NCBI RefSeq assembly: GCF_003932715.1
Contig: NZ_CP020700.1
Location: forward strand, 6,842,501-6,906,500
Length of the DNA: 64,000 nucleotides
From: Streptomyces tsukubensis
Lineage (GTDB): Bacteria > Actinomycetota > Actinomycetes > Streptomycetales > Streptomycetaceae
Direction: 5' to 3'
Both the position numbers and the translations under genes were made by a program. Shown one piece after another: positions 54,658 to 63,522 of the stretch (position 1 is its first letter; each line of letters begins with the position of its first letter). Under the pieces are notes generated by a model. That model was not told where the DNA came from. It searched no databases and worked only from the letters and a program-made list of their open reading frames with translations.

Positions 54658-55263
54658 TTATCCGGCGGCGCAGGACGGGCAGGACGACCGGGGTTCGATA
54701 CAGACGTTGTCGATCACCGGGCCGTTGGCCGCGGTCGGGCCCGTGGTGCTGACGAAGGCGACGGTCGTGGTGGCGGCGTTGGCGACGAAGGTGAACCGGC
54801 GGTTCACGTACCCCATGGCGGCGTAGGTCTTGCCCGTGACGTCGAAGGAGAAGCTCTGGAAGTCCTGGCCGTCGACCAGGACTTTGCCCGTTTTCACGGC
54901 GGGGTCGGCGTTGGTGGGGTTGCCGGCGAGTGAATAGGTGACCGTGTAGGTGGTGCCGGGCGTCGTGGTGAAGGTCTGGCTCACCGCGCTGACGCCGTTG
55001 AGGTCGATGGACTGGTCGCCCTCGGCGGCCTGCCAGGTGCCGGCACCGATCAGGTCGACCGCCCCGAGTGTCACGGACCAGGGGCCGATGTCCTGCCCGG
55101 GGAAGTACGGGGTGAAGAGGTTGGCGGGGGCCCTGGGATATTCGAAACTGCCGTCGTGGAAGCGGCTGACGGGCGGTGGCGCCGCGGTGGCGGAACCGGC
55201 GCCGAAGCCGGTCAGCAGGGTGATCGCGGCTGTGGCAGCGGTGGCGATACGTAAAGAGAACAT
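54658..55263 (-). CDS. Secreted choice-of-anchor C family protein
   Basis: A 201-residue exported protein: signal TAATAAITLLTGFGAGSATA, then a jelly-roll-like domain with DGSFEYP, GPWSVTLGAVDLIGAGTW, AEGDQSIDLNGVSAVSQTF and PVIDNVCIE, matching the choice-of-anchor C/DUF642-type carbohydrate-binding-like fold. It ends SCPSCAAG. Codon 4 is TTA (55252-55254), so translation likely needs the bldA tRNA and occurs late in growth. It may be a surface or matrix protein. Confidence 0.8.
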   Translation of the reverse strand: MFSLRIATAATAAITLLTGFGAGSATAAPPPVSRFHDGSFEYPRAPANLFTPYFPGQDIGPWSVTLGAVDLIGAGTWQAAEGDQSIDLNGVSAVSQTFTTTPGTTYTVTYSLAGNPTNADPAVKTGKVLVDGQDFQSFSFDVTGKTYAAMGYVNRRFTFVANAATTTVAFVSTTGPTAANGPVIDNVCIEPRSSCPSCAAG

Positions 55264-55574
55264 GGGGCTCTCCCTGGGAAAGTGGGTGGGATGGCCGGGC
55301 TCTCGCGGCCCCCGGGTGGGACGTTCCGCACCGGTCGGGAGCCGACGATTCAGGCTACGGCGGACGTACGGTCCGGGTGGAGACGCCGGGAGCCGTCTCC
55401 GGCGGCGCCTATGGGTGCCGGACAGCGCTCGGTTCACCGCCACGCCCCCTGGAGCCACCCCCCTGGAGCCACGCCCGGGCGATCGTTCGGGACGGTCGAC
55501 CGGTGGTGCCGCACGATCCGGCGCCGTCGGGCCCTCCGTTGGCTCCGGGCGGGCGTCGGCGCCGGTCGGTGCGG

Positions 55575-56666
55575 TCAGTCCTGCGCCTCCCAGGAGATGA
55601 CGACCAGCCCCGGGCCGGATGTGCCGCCGTCCGCGCCGGATGTGCCGCCGTCGCCGTCCACGGCGGGGTTCGTCGCGGCGATACCGCCCTCGCCGCCCGT
55701 GCCGCCCTGCCCGCCGGAGCCACCGCTTCCGCCGGTACCGGTCCCGGCGGGGACGGTGTAGGACGTTCCGTCGGCGAGGGTGAGGGTCCCAGCCGCCGGG
55801 GGAGCGCCGGCACCTCCCGGGCCCGGGCCGCCACCCGCGCTGCCGAAGCGGGTCCTGCCCGGACCGAAGCTGCCGCTGCCGTTCTCGCCGGGGCCGCCCG
55901 CGGTACCGGGCGAGGAAGCGAACTCCGTACAGAAGTTGAGCAGATTGGTGGCGGCGGGGCCGCCCGTTCCGGCGGCGGCCGCCGCTCCGCCCCTGGCGGC
56001 GACGGCTCCGTCCTCCCAGCCGCCACCTCCGCTGTCGCCCCCTTCGCCGCCCCGGCCGCCGCCCCCGCCAGGTGCGGCGGACAGCAGCTCGAAACCGCGG
56101 ACGGAGAGACCGGAACTCCGGCCCTCCCCGGCCTGCCCCCAGGCGCCGATACCGCCGGACGAACCGTTCTGGCCGACGGTGCCGCCTCCGCTGTCCCCGC
56201 CTGCGCCGCCCGTGCCCCCGGCGCCGCCGGGCCGCGCCGAGCCGACCCCGATATCGACCCCCCTGGTCAGGAGGTCGATACCACCGATCCGGAACAGTTC
56301 GAGGACGGTGAACGTGCACCGGGTGAAGGCGCCGCTCCCGCCACCACCGCCCCCGCCTCCTCCACCGCCCCCCGCACCGCCGTAGCCCTCACGCGGCCAG
56401 ACGATGTTCGATGCCTCCCCGCCGCCCCCGCCGCCCCCTCCGCCTCCGCCACCACCGGAGCCGCCCCCGCCCCATGCGTACACGGTGAACTCCTTCACCC
56501 CGTCGGGCGGGAACCAGACGCCATCGCCGGTGAACACCTCATGTCCGCCGGGGACGGCCCTGGGCGCCCCGGTGGCGGGCTGCCCGGGCAGCACGGCCGC
56601 CGACATCACTCCCACGGTCACCGCGGCCAGTACCGCACCGCGCCGTCCCCTCCGATACGCCCTCAC
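55575..56666 (-). CDS. Secreted polyglycine-rich protein
   Basis: About 363 residues if begun at the GTG at 56666, which has AGGG six bases before it; an alternative GTG lies at 56687. A signal peptide (VLAAVTVGVMSAAVLP) is followed by a first domain VFTGDGVWFPPDGVKEFTVYAWGGGGSG, then several uninterrupted glycine tracts (12-13 Gly in a row), and a C-terminal strand GPGLVVISWEAQD. The ends resemble the glycine-rich receptor-like/PE-PGRS-style surface proteins. Two cysteines (RCTF, NFCTEF) remain in the core. Function is unknown. Confidence 0.7.
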   Translation of the reverse strand: MRAYRRGRRGAVLAAVTVGVMSAAVLPGQPATGAPRAVPGGHEVFTGDGVWFPPDGVKEFTVYAWGGGGSGGGGGGGGGGGGGEASNIVWPREGYGGAGGGGGGGGGGGGSGAFTRCTFTVLELFRIGGIDLLTRGVDIGVGSARPGGAGGTGGAGGDSGGGTVGQNGSSGGIGAWGQAGEGRSSGLSVRGFELLSAAPGGGGGRGGEGGDSGGGGWEDGAVAARGGAAAAAGTGGPAATNLLNFCTEFASSPGTAGGPGENGSGSFGPGRTRFGSAGGGPGPGGAGAPPAAGTLTLADGTSYTVPAGTGTGGSGGSGGQGGTGGEGGIAATNPAVDGDGGTSGADGGTSGPGLVVISWEAQD

Positions 56667-56830
56667 CGCAGTCCCTGTGCCTCTCACCGGTACGGGCTCC
56701 GCACGGCGCACAGCCCTGCACCTGGCGATTCCCCTGACCGGCGGAGCGCAGGCGGTCGCCACCCCGGAACCACCCGGGCGGGTGACAGCATCCGGAGGCG
56801 GACCACGCACGCAGCCGGTTCCGTCGTGGC

Positions 56831-57811
56831 TCAGAGCCGTACGACGAGCTTCCCGGTATGCGCGCCTTCCTCCATATCGCGGTGGGCGTCCCTGATCCGG
56901 TCCAGCGGGTAGACATGGACGGGTCCGGCGGAGAACTCGCCGGTGGCGATGCGGTCGAGATAGTGCTGGAGCACTTCGGGCGGCAGTTCGGCCGTCGCTC
57001 CGCCGTACGCGGACAGCCGCACCCCGCGGGGCAGATACTCGATGGGGTAGAAGTCCCGGACGGTCCACTGGTTGGAAAGCATGCCGGTGAAGCAGACGGT
57101 GCCCTGGTCGCGGGTGGCGGCCAGAGTGTCGGGGAGGGTGGGTGTGCCGACCAGTTCGAGCCCGGCGTCCACCCCTTCCGGGTAGATCTCGCGCACCAGC
57201 GGGGCGACTTCCCCGTTGTCGACCAGAGGATGGTCCACCCCGTGGTCTGCCAGTACCCGGACCCGGTCCGGGTTGCGGGTGGTCGCGGCGACGGTCGCCC
57301 CGATATCGCGGGCGAGCGCGGCCGTCGCCAGCCCGAGTGCGGAGGTCCCGCCGCGGATCAGCAGTGACTGACCCGCGCTCAGGGCGAGGCCGGTGGTCAG
57401 GGACCCGTAGGCGGTCTGCAGGGTCTCGGGCAGTGCACCCAGCGTCTCCCAGGGGAGCCGGGAGGTGAAGGGAATGACCTGGGAGCGGGGCACGACCGTG
57501 TACTCCGCATAGCCCCCGTCGAAGGTACGGCCCATGCCGCCCACCATGGTCATCACCTGCTGTCCCGGTGCCAGCACACCGTCCGGGTCGGCGTCGATCG
57601 TCCCGGTCGCCTCGATGCCCAGGACCCGGGGGAAGGTCACTCCCTCGGCGAGACCGAGACGGGTGTGCAGTTCGGACCGGTTGAGGCCGAACGCCTCCAC
57701 TTTGATCCGGACCCAGCCCGGCTCCGCTTCGGGAACCGGGAGCGTCTTCAGTTTCAGATGGTCCACCGGCCCCGGCTCCTCCAGGACGACGGCACGCATG
57801 GTCTGGTCCAC
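56831..57811 (-). CDS. Zinc-independent quinone oxidoreductase (MDR family)
   Basis: A 326-residue medium-chain dehydrogenase/reductase: GroES-like N-terminal half (VKVEAFGLNRSELHTRLG, VLGIEATGTI) and an NADPH-binding half with LLIRGGTSALGLATAALA. The zinc-ligand cysteines are absent, as in quinone oxidoreductase/enoyl reductase-like members. GAGGAGG four bases before the GTG at 57811 decides the start over the ATG four codons later. It lies 306 bp downstream of the P450 gene on the same strand. Confidence 0.92.
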   Translation of the reverse strand: MDQTMRAVVLEEPGPVDHLKLKTLPVPEAEPGWVRIKVEAFGLNRSELHTRLGLAEGVTFPRVLGIEATGTIDADPDGVLAPGQQVMTMVGGMGRTFDGGYAEYTVVPRSQVIPFTSRLPWETLGALPETLQTAYGSLTTGLALSAGQSLLIRGGTSALGLATAALARDIGATVAATTRNPDRVRVLADHGVDHPLVDNGEVAPLVREIYPEGVDAGLELVGTPTLPDTLAATRDQGTVCFTGMLSNQWTVRDFYPIEYLPRGVRLSAYGGATAELPPEVLQHYLDRIATGEFSAGPVHVYPLDRIRDAHRDMEEGAHTGKLVVRL

Positions 57812-58117
57812 AGGGCCTCCTCACGAACGTCTGCCGGGGGCATCGTGGCCCGGCGCCGGGTGAACCGGCCGAAGCGACGTCACCACCGGCCCGGACAGGG
57901 CACCAATGGCGGAGCCGGCCACCGCTCCCGGCGGTCGGCGGCGGCTCGTACGCGGTACGGCCCGGGGGCGGGCGCGGCCCGCGCCGGAGCAGGCCTCCGA
58001 CGAGAGCCCGTCCGGCGCGGTGACCGGCACCCCGGGGGCCCCGCCGGTCGGCAGGAGCCCCCGGGTCCGGCGGCGACGGCTGTCGCTGCGGTACGTCCCC
58101 GAGGCAGCGCGCGGCGG
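57812..58117. other. Gap between P450 and quinone oxidoreductase genes
   Basis: 306 bp, GC-rich, with only low-complexity open frames. The promoter of the oxidoreductase is probably near 57830-57900. No repeat or RNA gene is seen. Confidence 0.4.
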
Positions 58118-59485
58118 TCAGCGCCCGGCCCGCTCCGGGGTGCGGGCGGCGGCCCGTAACCTCAGCCCCGACGGGCCCAGGATCGCGCCCGACGTCGGGC
58201 GGACCGCCGCGGGGTCCACGGCCAGCAGGCGCCAGCGGGCCGCGATGTTCGTCAGGGCCAGGGTGATCTCGTTGATCGCGAAGGTCTCGCCCATGCAGCC
58301 ACGGGCGCCGCCGCCGAAGGGGAGGATCTCGGGGAGGACGCCCCTGCGCACCGGCTCCAGGCCCTTGGTCTCCCAGCGCGACGGGTCGAAGCGCTCGGGG
58401 TCGGGGTGGAGTTCTCCGGAGCGGTGGACGAGATAGGGGCTGATCACCACATTCGTGCCGGCCGGAACGCGGTGGCCGCCCAGCTCGGTATCCGTGCTGA
58501 CCTTGCGGGTGAACAGCCAGATCGGCGGATACAGGCGCAGGGTCTCGGTGATGATCCGCCGGGTGAGCACCAGACGTTCCAGATCGTCGTAGCCGGCCGC
58601 GGTCCGGCCGTCCAGGACGGTGTCCACCTCCGTATGGAAGGCCTCTTCGATCCGCCGGTCCGTGGAAATGCGGTGCAGGGCCCAGGAGATGGTGATGGCG
58701 ATCGTGTCCGTGGCCCCGAAGAAGAAGGTGATCGCGGCGTCGTTGAGTTCCGTGTCGGTGAGACCCTCGCCGGTGGTGGCCAGCAGCATCGACAGCAGGT
58801 CGCCGTGGTCCTCCCCGGTGCGCCGGTACTCGGCTATGACGCCGCCGATGGTGCTGCGCAGCCGCGCTCTGCTGCGGTCGTAGCGTCTCTTGCCCGGGGT
58901 GGGTATCCGGTCGAGCGGTGCGGGGAGGAGCATGCGGCGGTAGACGCCGCGGCTGACGGTGGCCAGATCTTTCGGGGTTTTCGCGAGCGACGGCGAGGAC
59001 AGATGCCCGGCGAAGAAGGCGGCCACACCGGTGCGGGCGGCGACGGTCGTCATATCGGCCAGGATGTCGATCTCCCGGCCGTCGGACCAGGTGTCCGTCA
59101 CCCGGGCGGTCTGTTCGCACATGATCCGGGCGTAGGCCGCGTGCCGGGCCGGGCTGAAGGCCGGCTGGGCGACTCTCCGCAGACGGCGGTGTTCGCTGTA
59201 CGGACAGGTGACCACTCCGTCGCCGAGGACCTCGCGGGTCCGCTCGTAGACCGGGCCGCCCTTGTCGAAGGTCCGGTCGTCCATCAGCACCTGATGGATG
59301 AGTTCGGGCGTGGTGACCACGACGGCCTTGAACGGGCCCATCCTGATGTCGACGAGGTCGCCGTGGGCGGGCAGTGCGGCGAAGAATCCGAGCGGGTCCT
59401 TGAGCATGCTCGCCGTGTGCCCGAGGAGCGGGAGCGCTCCGGGGGCCGGATTCCTTCCGGGCGTACGGGGGATTGCCGTGGACAT
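58118..59485 (-). CDS. Cytochrome P450
   Basis: A 455-residue P450. The heme-binding loop is FGGGARGCMG with the Cys near 396. The K-helix is ETLRLYPP (about 316) and the I-helix reads FFFGATDTIAITIS, with Ala-Thr-Asp-Thr in place of the usual Gly-x-Glu/Asp-Thr-Thr. The length and N-terminal PGALPLLGH are those of the CYP102/CYP4-like bacterial class that includes terpene and fatty-acid hydroxylases. AGGAGG precedes the ATG. A TTA codon lies near the C-terminus (58157-58159). No ferredoxin gene is adjacent. Confidence 0.94.
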   Translation of the reverse strand: MSTAIPRTPGRNPAPGALPLLGHTASMLKDPLGFFAALPAHGDLVDIRMGPFKAVVVTTPELIHQVLMDDRTFDKGGPVYERTREVLGDGVVTCPYSEHRRLRRVAQPAFSPARHAAYARIMCEQTARVTDTWSDGREIDILADMTTVAARTGVAAFFAGHLSSPSLAKTPKDLATVSRGVYRRMLLPAPLDRIPTPGKRRYDRSRARLRSTIGGVIAEYRRTGEDHGDLLSMLLATTGEGLTDTELNDAAITFFFGATDTIAITISWALHRISTDRRIEEAFHTEVDTVLDGRTAAGYDDLERLVLTRRIITETLRLYPPIWLFTRKVSTDTELGGHRVPAGTNVVISPYLVHRSGELHPDPERFDPSRWETKGLEPVRRGVLPEILPFGGGARGCMGETFAINEITLALTNIAARWRLLAVDPAAVRPTSGAILGPSGLRLRAAARTPERAGR

Positions 59486-60051
59486 GGTGCCTCCTGGAGG
59501 GTGATCGGCCACGCCGGGCCCGGGGACGCATCCGGATGCCCCGAGGGGGCCGGAGATCCCTGAGTACGGCGGGCGGGAAAGGGCGGCCGGGGTCGGCTGA
59601 GAAGAGCCGGTGCGGGCGGGGAAGAGCCGGTGGGCCGGTGGCAAGGAACCGGGGCCGGCGGGGAAGAGCCTGGGGCGGGCGCGGAGCCGTCGCGGTGCGG
59701 CGGCCGTCGGGCCGGGGGCGGAACGGGCTGCAGCCATGCCACCCCCAAGGGGTTTCAGGGTTCAGCGGAATCGAGCGCACGGTCCTGGCGCGTCGCGCCC
59801 CGGACAGCTCTTTCTCAGGGCGCGGGGCAACACCATAAGGACGCGCAGTTACCCGGTGGTATGGCGTGAACCTCACGTTTTTCACGGTGTATTCGGTGCG
59901 AACTGCCGCATCCATCGGCCGGTCGGCCACGGCGGACGGTTCTCCGTGGGGCTGGTGAGGCAACCGTTGACGGTGTGTCACGCATCTTTCTCATCGGCGC
60001 CCCGGAGCCCCCGGGGCGCCGACGCAGGAACGACGACGAGGAGACACCATC
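59486..60051. other. Divergent gap with imperfect tandem repeats
   Basis: 566 bp between P450 and the secreted hydrolase, no supported gene. About 59592-59690 holds several imperfect copies of GGGGAAGAGCC(G/T)G. Near 59864-59888 CGTGAA and TTCACG form a short inverted repeat in an AT-rich stretch, and TTGACG (about 59967) could be a -35 box for the hydrolase gene, though no -10 box is convincing. Confidence 0.4.
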
Positions 60052-62820
60052 GTGAGACTGGTCTCACGCGCGCTGACGGCCACCGCCGTGGCCGTGGCGC
60101 TGGCGGCGGGTGCGCCGGGATGGGCGCAGGCGCAGCCGACCGGCGAATCCATACCCGGGGCGCCGCCGGGCGCCGCTCAGGACCGGCTGCCGGAAGGGTG
60201 GCGTATCTCGGCCGGGGAACTGGTCTGGAGTTCGCCCGTGCCCGTGGGCATGGGCGGTGCCCTGGTCGAGTTCCGCTCCGGGGAGCGGACTCTCGGCGTT
60301 CCGGAGGCCTCCCCCGATCACCGGACCTTCCGGCTCCGCGTCGATACGTCGGCCATCGGACCGGTGAACGAGCTCCAGGTGGTCGCCGGTTCGCGGCGGC
60401 TGGACGCCGCCGGGAAGGAACGATCCTCCGCCCGGCGGAGCGCGCCGGACGCCGTCAAGCCTCCCGCTCCGCTGCCCGTCAACTCGGTCGATCCGGGTGT
60501 TGCGGGCAAGTACCGCACCACCAGCGGCGAGTACACCCTGAAGTCGGTCAAGCTGCCGGGCTACGAGAAGCCCGTGGAGATGCGCGCCACGGTCGTCGGC
60601 CCGGCGAACGCGCCGGGCAAGCGCCCGCTGGCGCTCTTCCTCCACGGCCGGCACGCGTCCTGCTACGAGCCCGGTTCGGACTGGCCGAACCTCCAGTGGC
60701 CGTGCCCGCCGGGACAGAAGGAGATACCGAGCTACCGCGGCTATCAGCACGACCAGAAGCTCCTGGCGTCCCAGGGCTATGTGACGGTCTCCATTTCCGC
60801 GAACGGCATCAACGCGCAGGACGGCCCCAAGCCCGACAGCGGGGCCCAGGCCCGCTCCTCCCTGGTCCGGCAGCATCTGGCCCGCTGGGCCGAGTGGGGC
60901 GCGAATCCCGCGAAGGCGCCCGCTGCGGTCCGCGCGACCAAGGCCGCCGATCTTTCGAAGGTGCTCCTCGTCGGCCACTCCCGGGGCGGCGAGGGCGTCA
61001 ACCGGGCGGCCTACGACAGCGTCTCCCCGCCGCCGCGCGCCGAGGACGGCTACCGGGGACCGGTGAGCTGGCGGATCCGCGGCACCGTGCTGATCGGCCC
61101 CACGATCTTCGGCCACAACCCGGCGCCCGATGTGCCCTCCATGACGATCCTGCCGGGCTGTGACGGCGATGTGTCCGATCTCCAGGGGCAGATGTACCTG
61201 GACGCCGCCCGTGGCATCGGCCGCGGTACGGCGCTGCACAGCGCGGTGTACATGGTCGGCGCCAACCACAACTACTTCAACACCGAGTGGACGCCCGGCC
61301 AGACCGAGGCACCGGCCAACGACGACTGGTTCGAGGACGAGGACCGGGTCTGCGGGCCGGGGGCGAAGACCCGGCTGAGCGCCGGGCAGCAGCAGACGGC
61401 GGGTACCACCTACATCGCCGCCGCAGCGCGGCTGTTCCTCGCCGGAGACGACCGGGTCCGCCCGCTCCTCGACGGGTCCGGCCGCCGCGCGCCCTCCGCC
61501 GGGCCCGCCCGGGTGCTGAGCCACGCCGTCGGCGGCAACCGCACCGCGGCGATCCTGCCCGACGCCCCGCTGTCGGTGGCCAACGGACGCGTATGCGACC
61601 AGATCACCTCGGACACCGCCCGAGCCTGTATGCAGCAGTCCGAGATCGGGGTGTCGCCGCACTTCGCACAGTGGGGGTTCGCCGCTGACGAGCCGGGCCG
61701 GAACGCGGTCAGGGCCGACTGGACCAAGCCGGGCACCCCGGTGAAGCTGACGCCGGGGCGCGTCTTCTCGCTGGCGGGCTCCGAAGCGCTCGCGCTGCGG
61801 GCCGCGGTGCCGCCGAACAGCTCGGGCACCCGGCTCGACGTCGCCGTCACCGATACCTCGGGGAAGCGCGTGCGCCTCGGCCGGGTCACCGTCGACGGCC
61901 TTCCCGGTAGCGGCGTCACCTCCTCGCACTGGGCGCGTGAGCTCCGTGTTCCGCTGAGGGCGGCCACCGCCGCCGGTGTCGACCTGAAGCGGATCCGGTC
62001 GGTGGAGCTCACTCCGCGCAGCACCTCCGGCAGCCTGTGGCTGGTGGACGCCTGGGGCTGGCGCCCCGGCACGCCCGCGGTGAACCCGGTACCGCTCCCG
62101 CGGCTGGACGTCAGCACGCAGACGGTCAAGGAAGGGGACTCCGGCACCCGTACCCACCAGGTGAACGTCCGGGCCACCGGCAAGGGCACCGGCGTGGTCA
62201 AGCTCGGCGTTCTCGACCCGAAGACCTACGAGACCGCGGTCCGCACCGTGAAGGTGAAAGCCGGCGCCCCCGTGACCGTGCCGGTCACGGTCAACGGCAA
62301 CACCCGCTTCTCCGAGGACATCCACTACGAAGTCACCGCCAAGGCCGTGCGCGGCGCGGCGGTCGGCGGCGCCTTCGGCGGCCTCCTCGTCGAGAACGAC
62401 GACGCCGAGCCGGAGGTCAGCGTGGCTCCGGTCGCCGACTCGGTCACCGAGGGCGGGAAGCTCACCTGGAAGGTCCAGCTGTCCGCGCCCGCCGACAGCG
62501 TTTTCTATGCCCGGTTCGTCTTCCTGCCGACGGGCGGCGGACCCGAGCTGTCCACGAAGGACGTCGACCCGCAGTGGCTGTCCGAACAGGGCCTGCTCCC
62601 CGACCCGGAGCAGTCCATGTCGGAGGCCGCCCCCTGGATCTGGGTCACCATTCCCGCGGGTGAGACCAGCGTCGAGATGTCCGTGCCCACGATCACCGAC
62701 GCGCTGACCGAGCCGGAGGAGTCGGTACGGATGCAGCTGGGCCGCTACCGGATGAACGACGGCACCTGGACGGACGGCCCGATCGTCACGGGCAAGGTCA
62801 CGGACGCGCGGCAGCGCTGA
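60052..62820 (+). CDS. Large secreted alpha/beta hydrolase with C-terminal Calx-beta-like domains
   Basis: A 922-residue exported protein. Signal peptide 1-28 (LTATAVAVALAAGAPGWAQA). The hydrolase core has LFLHGRHASC (oxyanion region, about 195), nucleophile elbow GHSRGGEG (Ser about 309), Asp in LPGCDGDVSD (about 370) and His in GANHNYFNTEW (about 405). From about 680 on there are two Calx-beta-like repeats (TVKEGDSGTRTHQVNVRATG; SVTEGGKLTWKVQLSAPADS). It may be an esterase or lipase acting outside the cell. GAGGAG precedes the GTG start. Confidence 0.85.
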   Translation: MRLVSRALTATAVAVALAAGAPGWAQAQPTGESIPGAPPGAAQDRLPEGWRISAGELVWSSPVPVGMGGALVEFRSGERTLGVPEASPDHRTFRLRVDTSAIGPVNELQVVAGSRRLDAAGKERSSARRSAPDAVKPPAPLPVNSVDPGVAGKYRTTSGEYTLKSVKLPGYEKPVEMRATVVGPANAPGKRPLALFLHGRHASCYEPGSDWPNLQWPCPPGQKEIPSYRGYQHDQKLLASQGYVTVSISANGINAQDGPKPDSGAQARSSLVRQHLARWAEWGANPAKAPAAVRATKAADLSKVLLVGHSRGGEGVNRAAYDSVSPPPRAEDGYRGPVSWRIRGTVLIGPTIFGHNPAPDVPSMTILPGCDGDVSDLQGQMYLDAARGIGRGTALHSAVYMVGANHNYFNTEWTPGQTEAPANDDWFEDEDRVCGPGAKTRLSAGQQQTAGTTYIAAAARLFLAGDDRVRPLLDGSGRRAPSAGPARVLSHAVGGNRTAAILPDAPLSVANGRVCDQITSDTARACMQQSEIGVSPHFAQWGFAADEPGRNAVRADWTKPGTPVKLTPGRVFSLAGSEALALRAAVPPNSSGTRLDVAVTDTSGKRVRLGRVTVDGLPGSGVTSSHWARELRVPLRAATAAGVDLKRIRSVELTPRSTSGSLWLVDAWGWRPGTPAVNPVPLPRLDVSTQTVKEGDSGTRTHQVNVRATGKGTGVVKLGVLDPKTYETAVRTVKVKAGAPVTVPVTVNGNTRFSEDIHYEVTAKAVRGAAVGGAFGGLLVENDDAEPEVSVAPVADSVTEGGKLTWKVQLSAPADSVFYARFVFLPTGGGPELSTKDVDPQWLSEQGLLPDPEQSMSEAAPWIWVTIPAGETSVEMSVPTITDALTEPEESVRMQLGRYRMNDGTWTDGPIVTGKVTDARQR

Positions 62821-62855
62821 CACCTCAGGCCTGTGCCGTAGCGGCACCGCCCGGA

Positions 62856-62895
62856 CCGATGGCACCGTCCCCCGCCCGGGGGCCGGTGCCATCGG
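62856..62895 (+). terminator. Hairpin after the secreted hydrolase gene
   Basis: Perfect 12-bp stem CCGATGGCACCG (62856-62867) / CGGTGCCATCGG (62884-62895) with a further CCCCCG/CGGGGG stem inside, starting 35 bases past the stop. Confidence 0.82.
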
Positions 62896-62976
62896 CATGA
62901 GGAGCGGCCGTACCCCTCCCCAGCAGCGCGAATATCATGATGTCATCGCACCATTTGTGAAGGGACGGATCACCCC

Positions 62977-63291
62977 ATGGCGACCAGGAGCACCCCTCCC
63001 GTCGTACTCCTCCACGATGTCGACGCCGTCCGCGCCGACCTTGTCACCGCGCTGGAATCGGCCGATCCGTCGTTGCGGCCCGGGCTGGAGGAAGCGCTGC
63101 GCATCGCCGAACGCCACGGGGCGCTGACGGACGAGCAGCGGACGGGGGAGTGGGTACGGCGGACCCTGCGCGCCGCGGACACCGATCCGGCCGCCGACCA
63201 TGTCCGCGCCGTCAAGGCACTGCGCGAAGCCGTGCCCGGACTCGGTCTCATCGCCGCGAACGGCCTCGTCAAGGCGGCGGGGCGGAGCTGA
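62977..63291 (+). CDS. Small hypothetical protein
   Basis: A 104-residue, mostly helical, acidic protein: VVLLHDVDAVRADLVTALES, then LRPGLEEALRIAERHGALTD and DHVRAVKALREAVPGLGLIAAN. No signal peptide, membrane segment or known motif. GAAGGGA about 13 bases upstream and an AT-rich stretch (ATATCATGATGTCAT, about 62931-62945) suggest its own promoter. Function unknown. Confidence 0.65.
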   Translation: MATRSTPPVVLLHDVDAVRADLVTALESADPSLRPGLEEALRIAERHGALTDEQRTGEWVRRTLRAADTDPAADHVRAVKALREAVPGLGLIAANGLVKAAGRS

Positions 63292-63522
63292 GGCACCCCG
63301 AGGGCCGTGACCGCCGCCCGGCCCGGGCTTCCGGGCGGCGCCGGAAAACCGGTGGAGCCGTGCCGCCGCGCTCCGTTACCGTGCTGCCGCACCAGTCATC
63401 CAGGTAAGGACGTGCCGTTGTACACCGTGTGAGACCTCCCGAGCGCTGATCGGTCGCGCGTCGCGCCCTGCGTGCCGCGCTGCTTTTTGCTGCGGAATTC
63501 TCACTGAAACCGGTGTACCTCT
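63292..63522. other. Leader region of the DUF1062 gene
   Basis: 231 bp with no gene longer than a few codons. GTGCCGTTGTACACCGTGTGA-type text at 63412 makes a six-codon frame after GTAAGGA, probably chance. The AT-richer piece at 63481-63510 (CTTTTTGCTGCGGAATTC) may carry the promoter. Confidence 0.35.

Noticed and set aside
56667..59981. The long upstream extension of the polyglycine protein frame through the P450 gene
   Set aside because: Only the last part has a signal peptide and conserved ends; the upstream part is the antisense-frame shadow of the oxidoreductase and P450 genes.
63412..63432. A six-codon frame before the DUF1062 gene resembling a leader peptide
   Set aside because: No repeated regulatory codon, no attenuator hairpin and 90 bases to the gene; too short to separate from chance.
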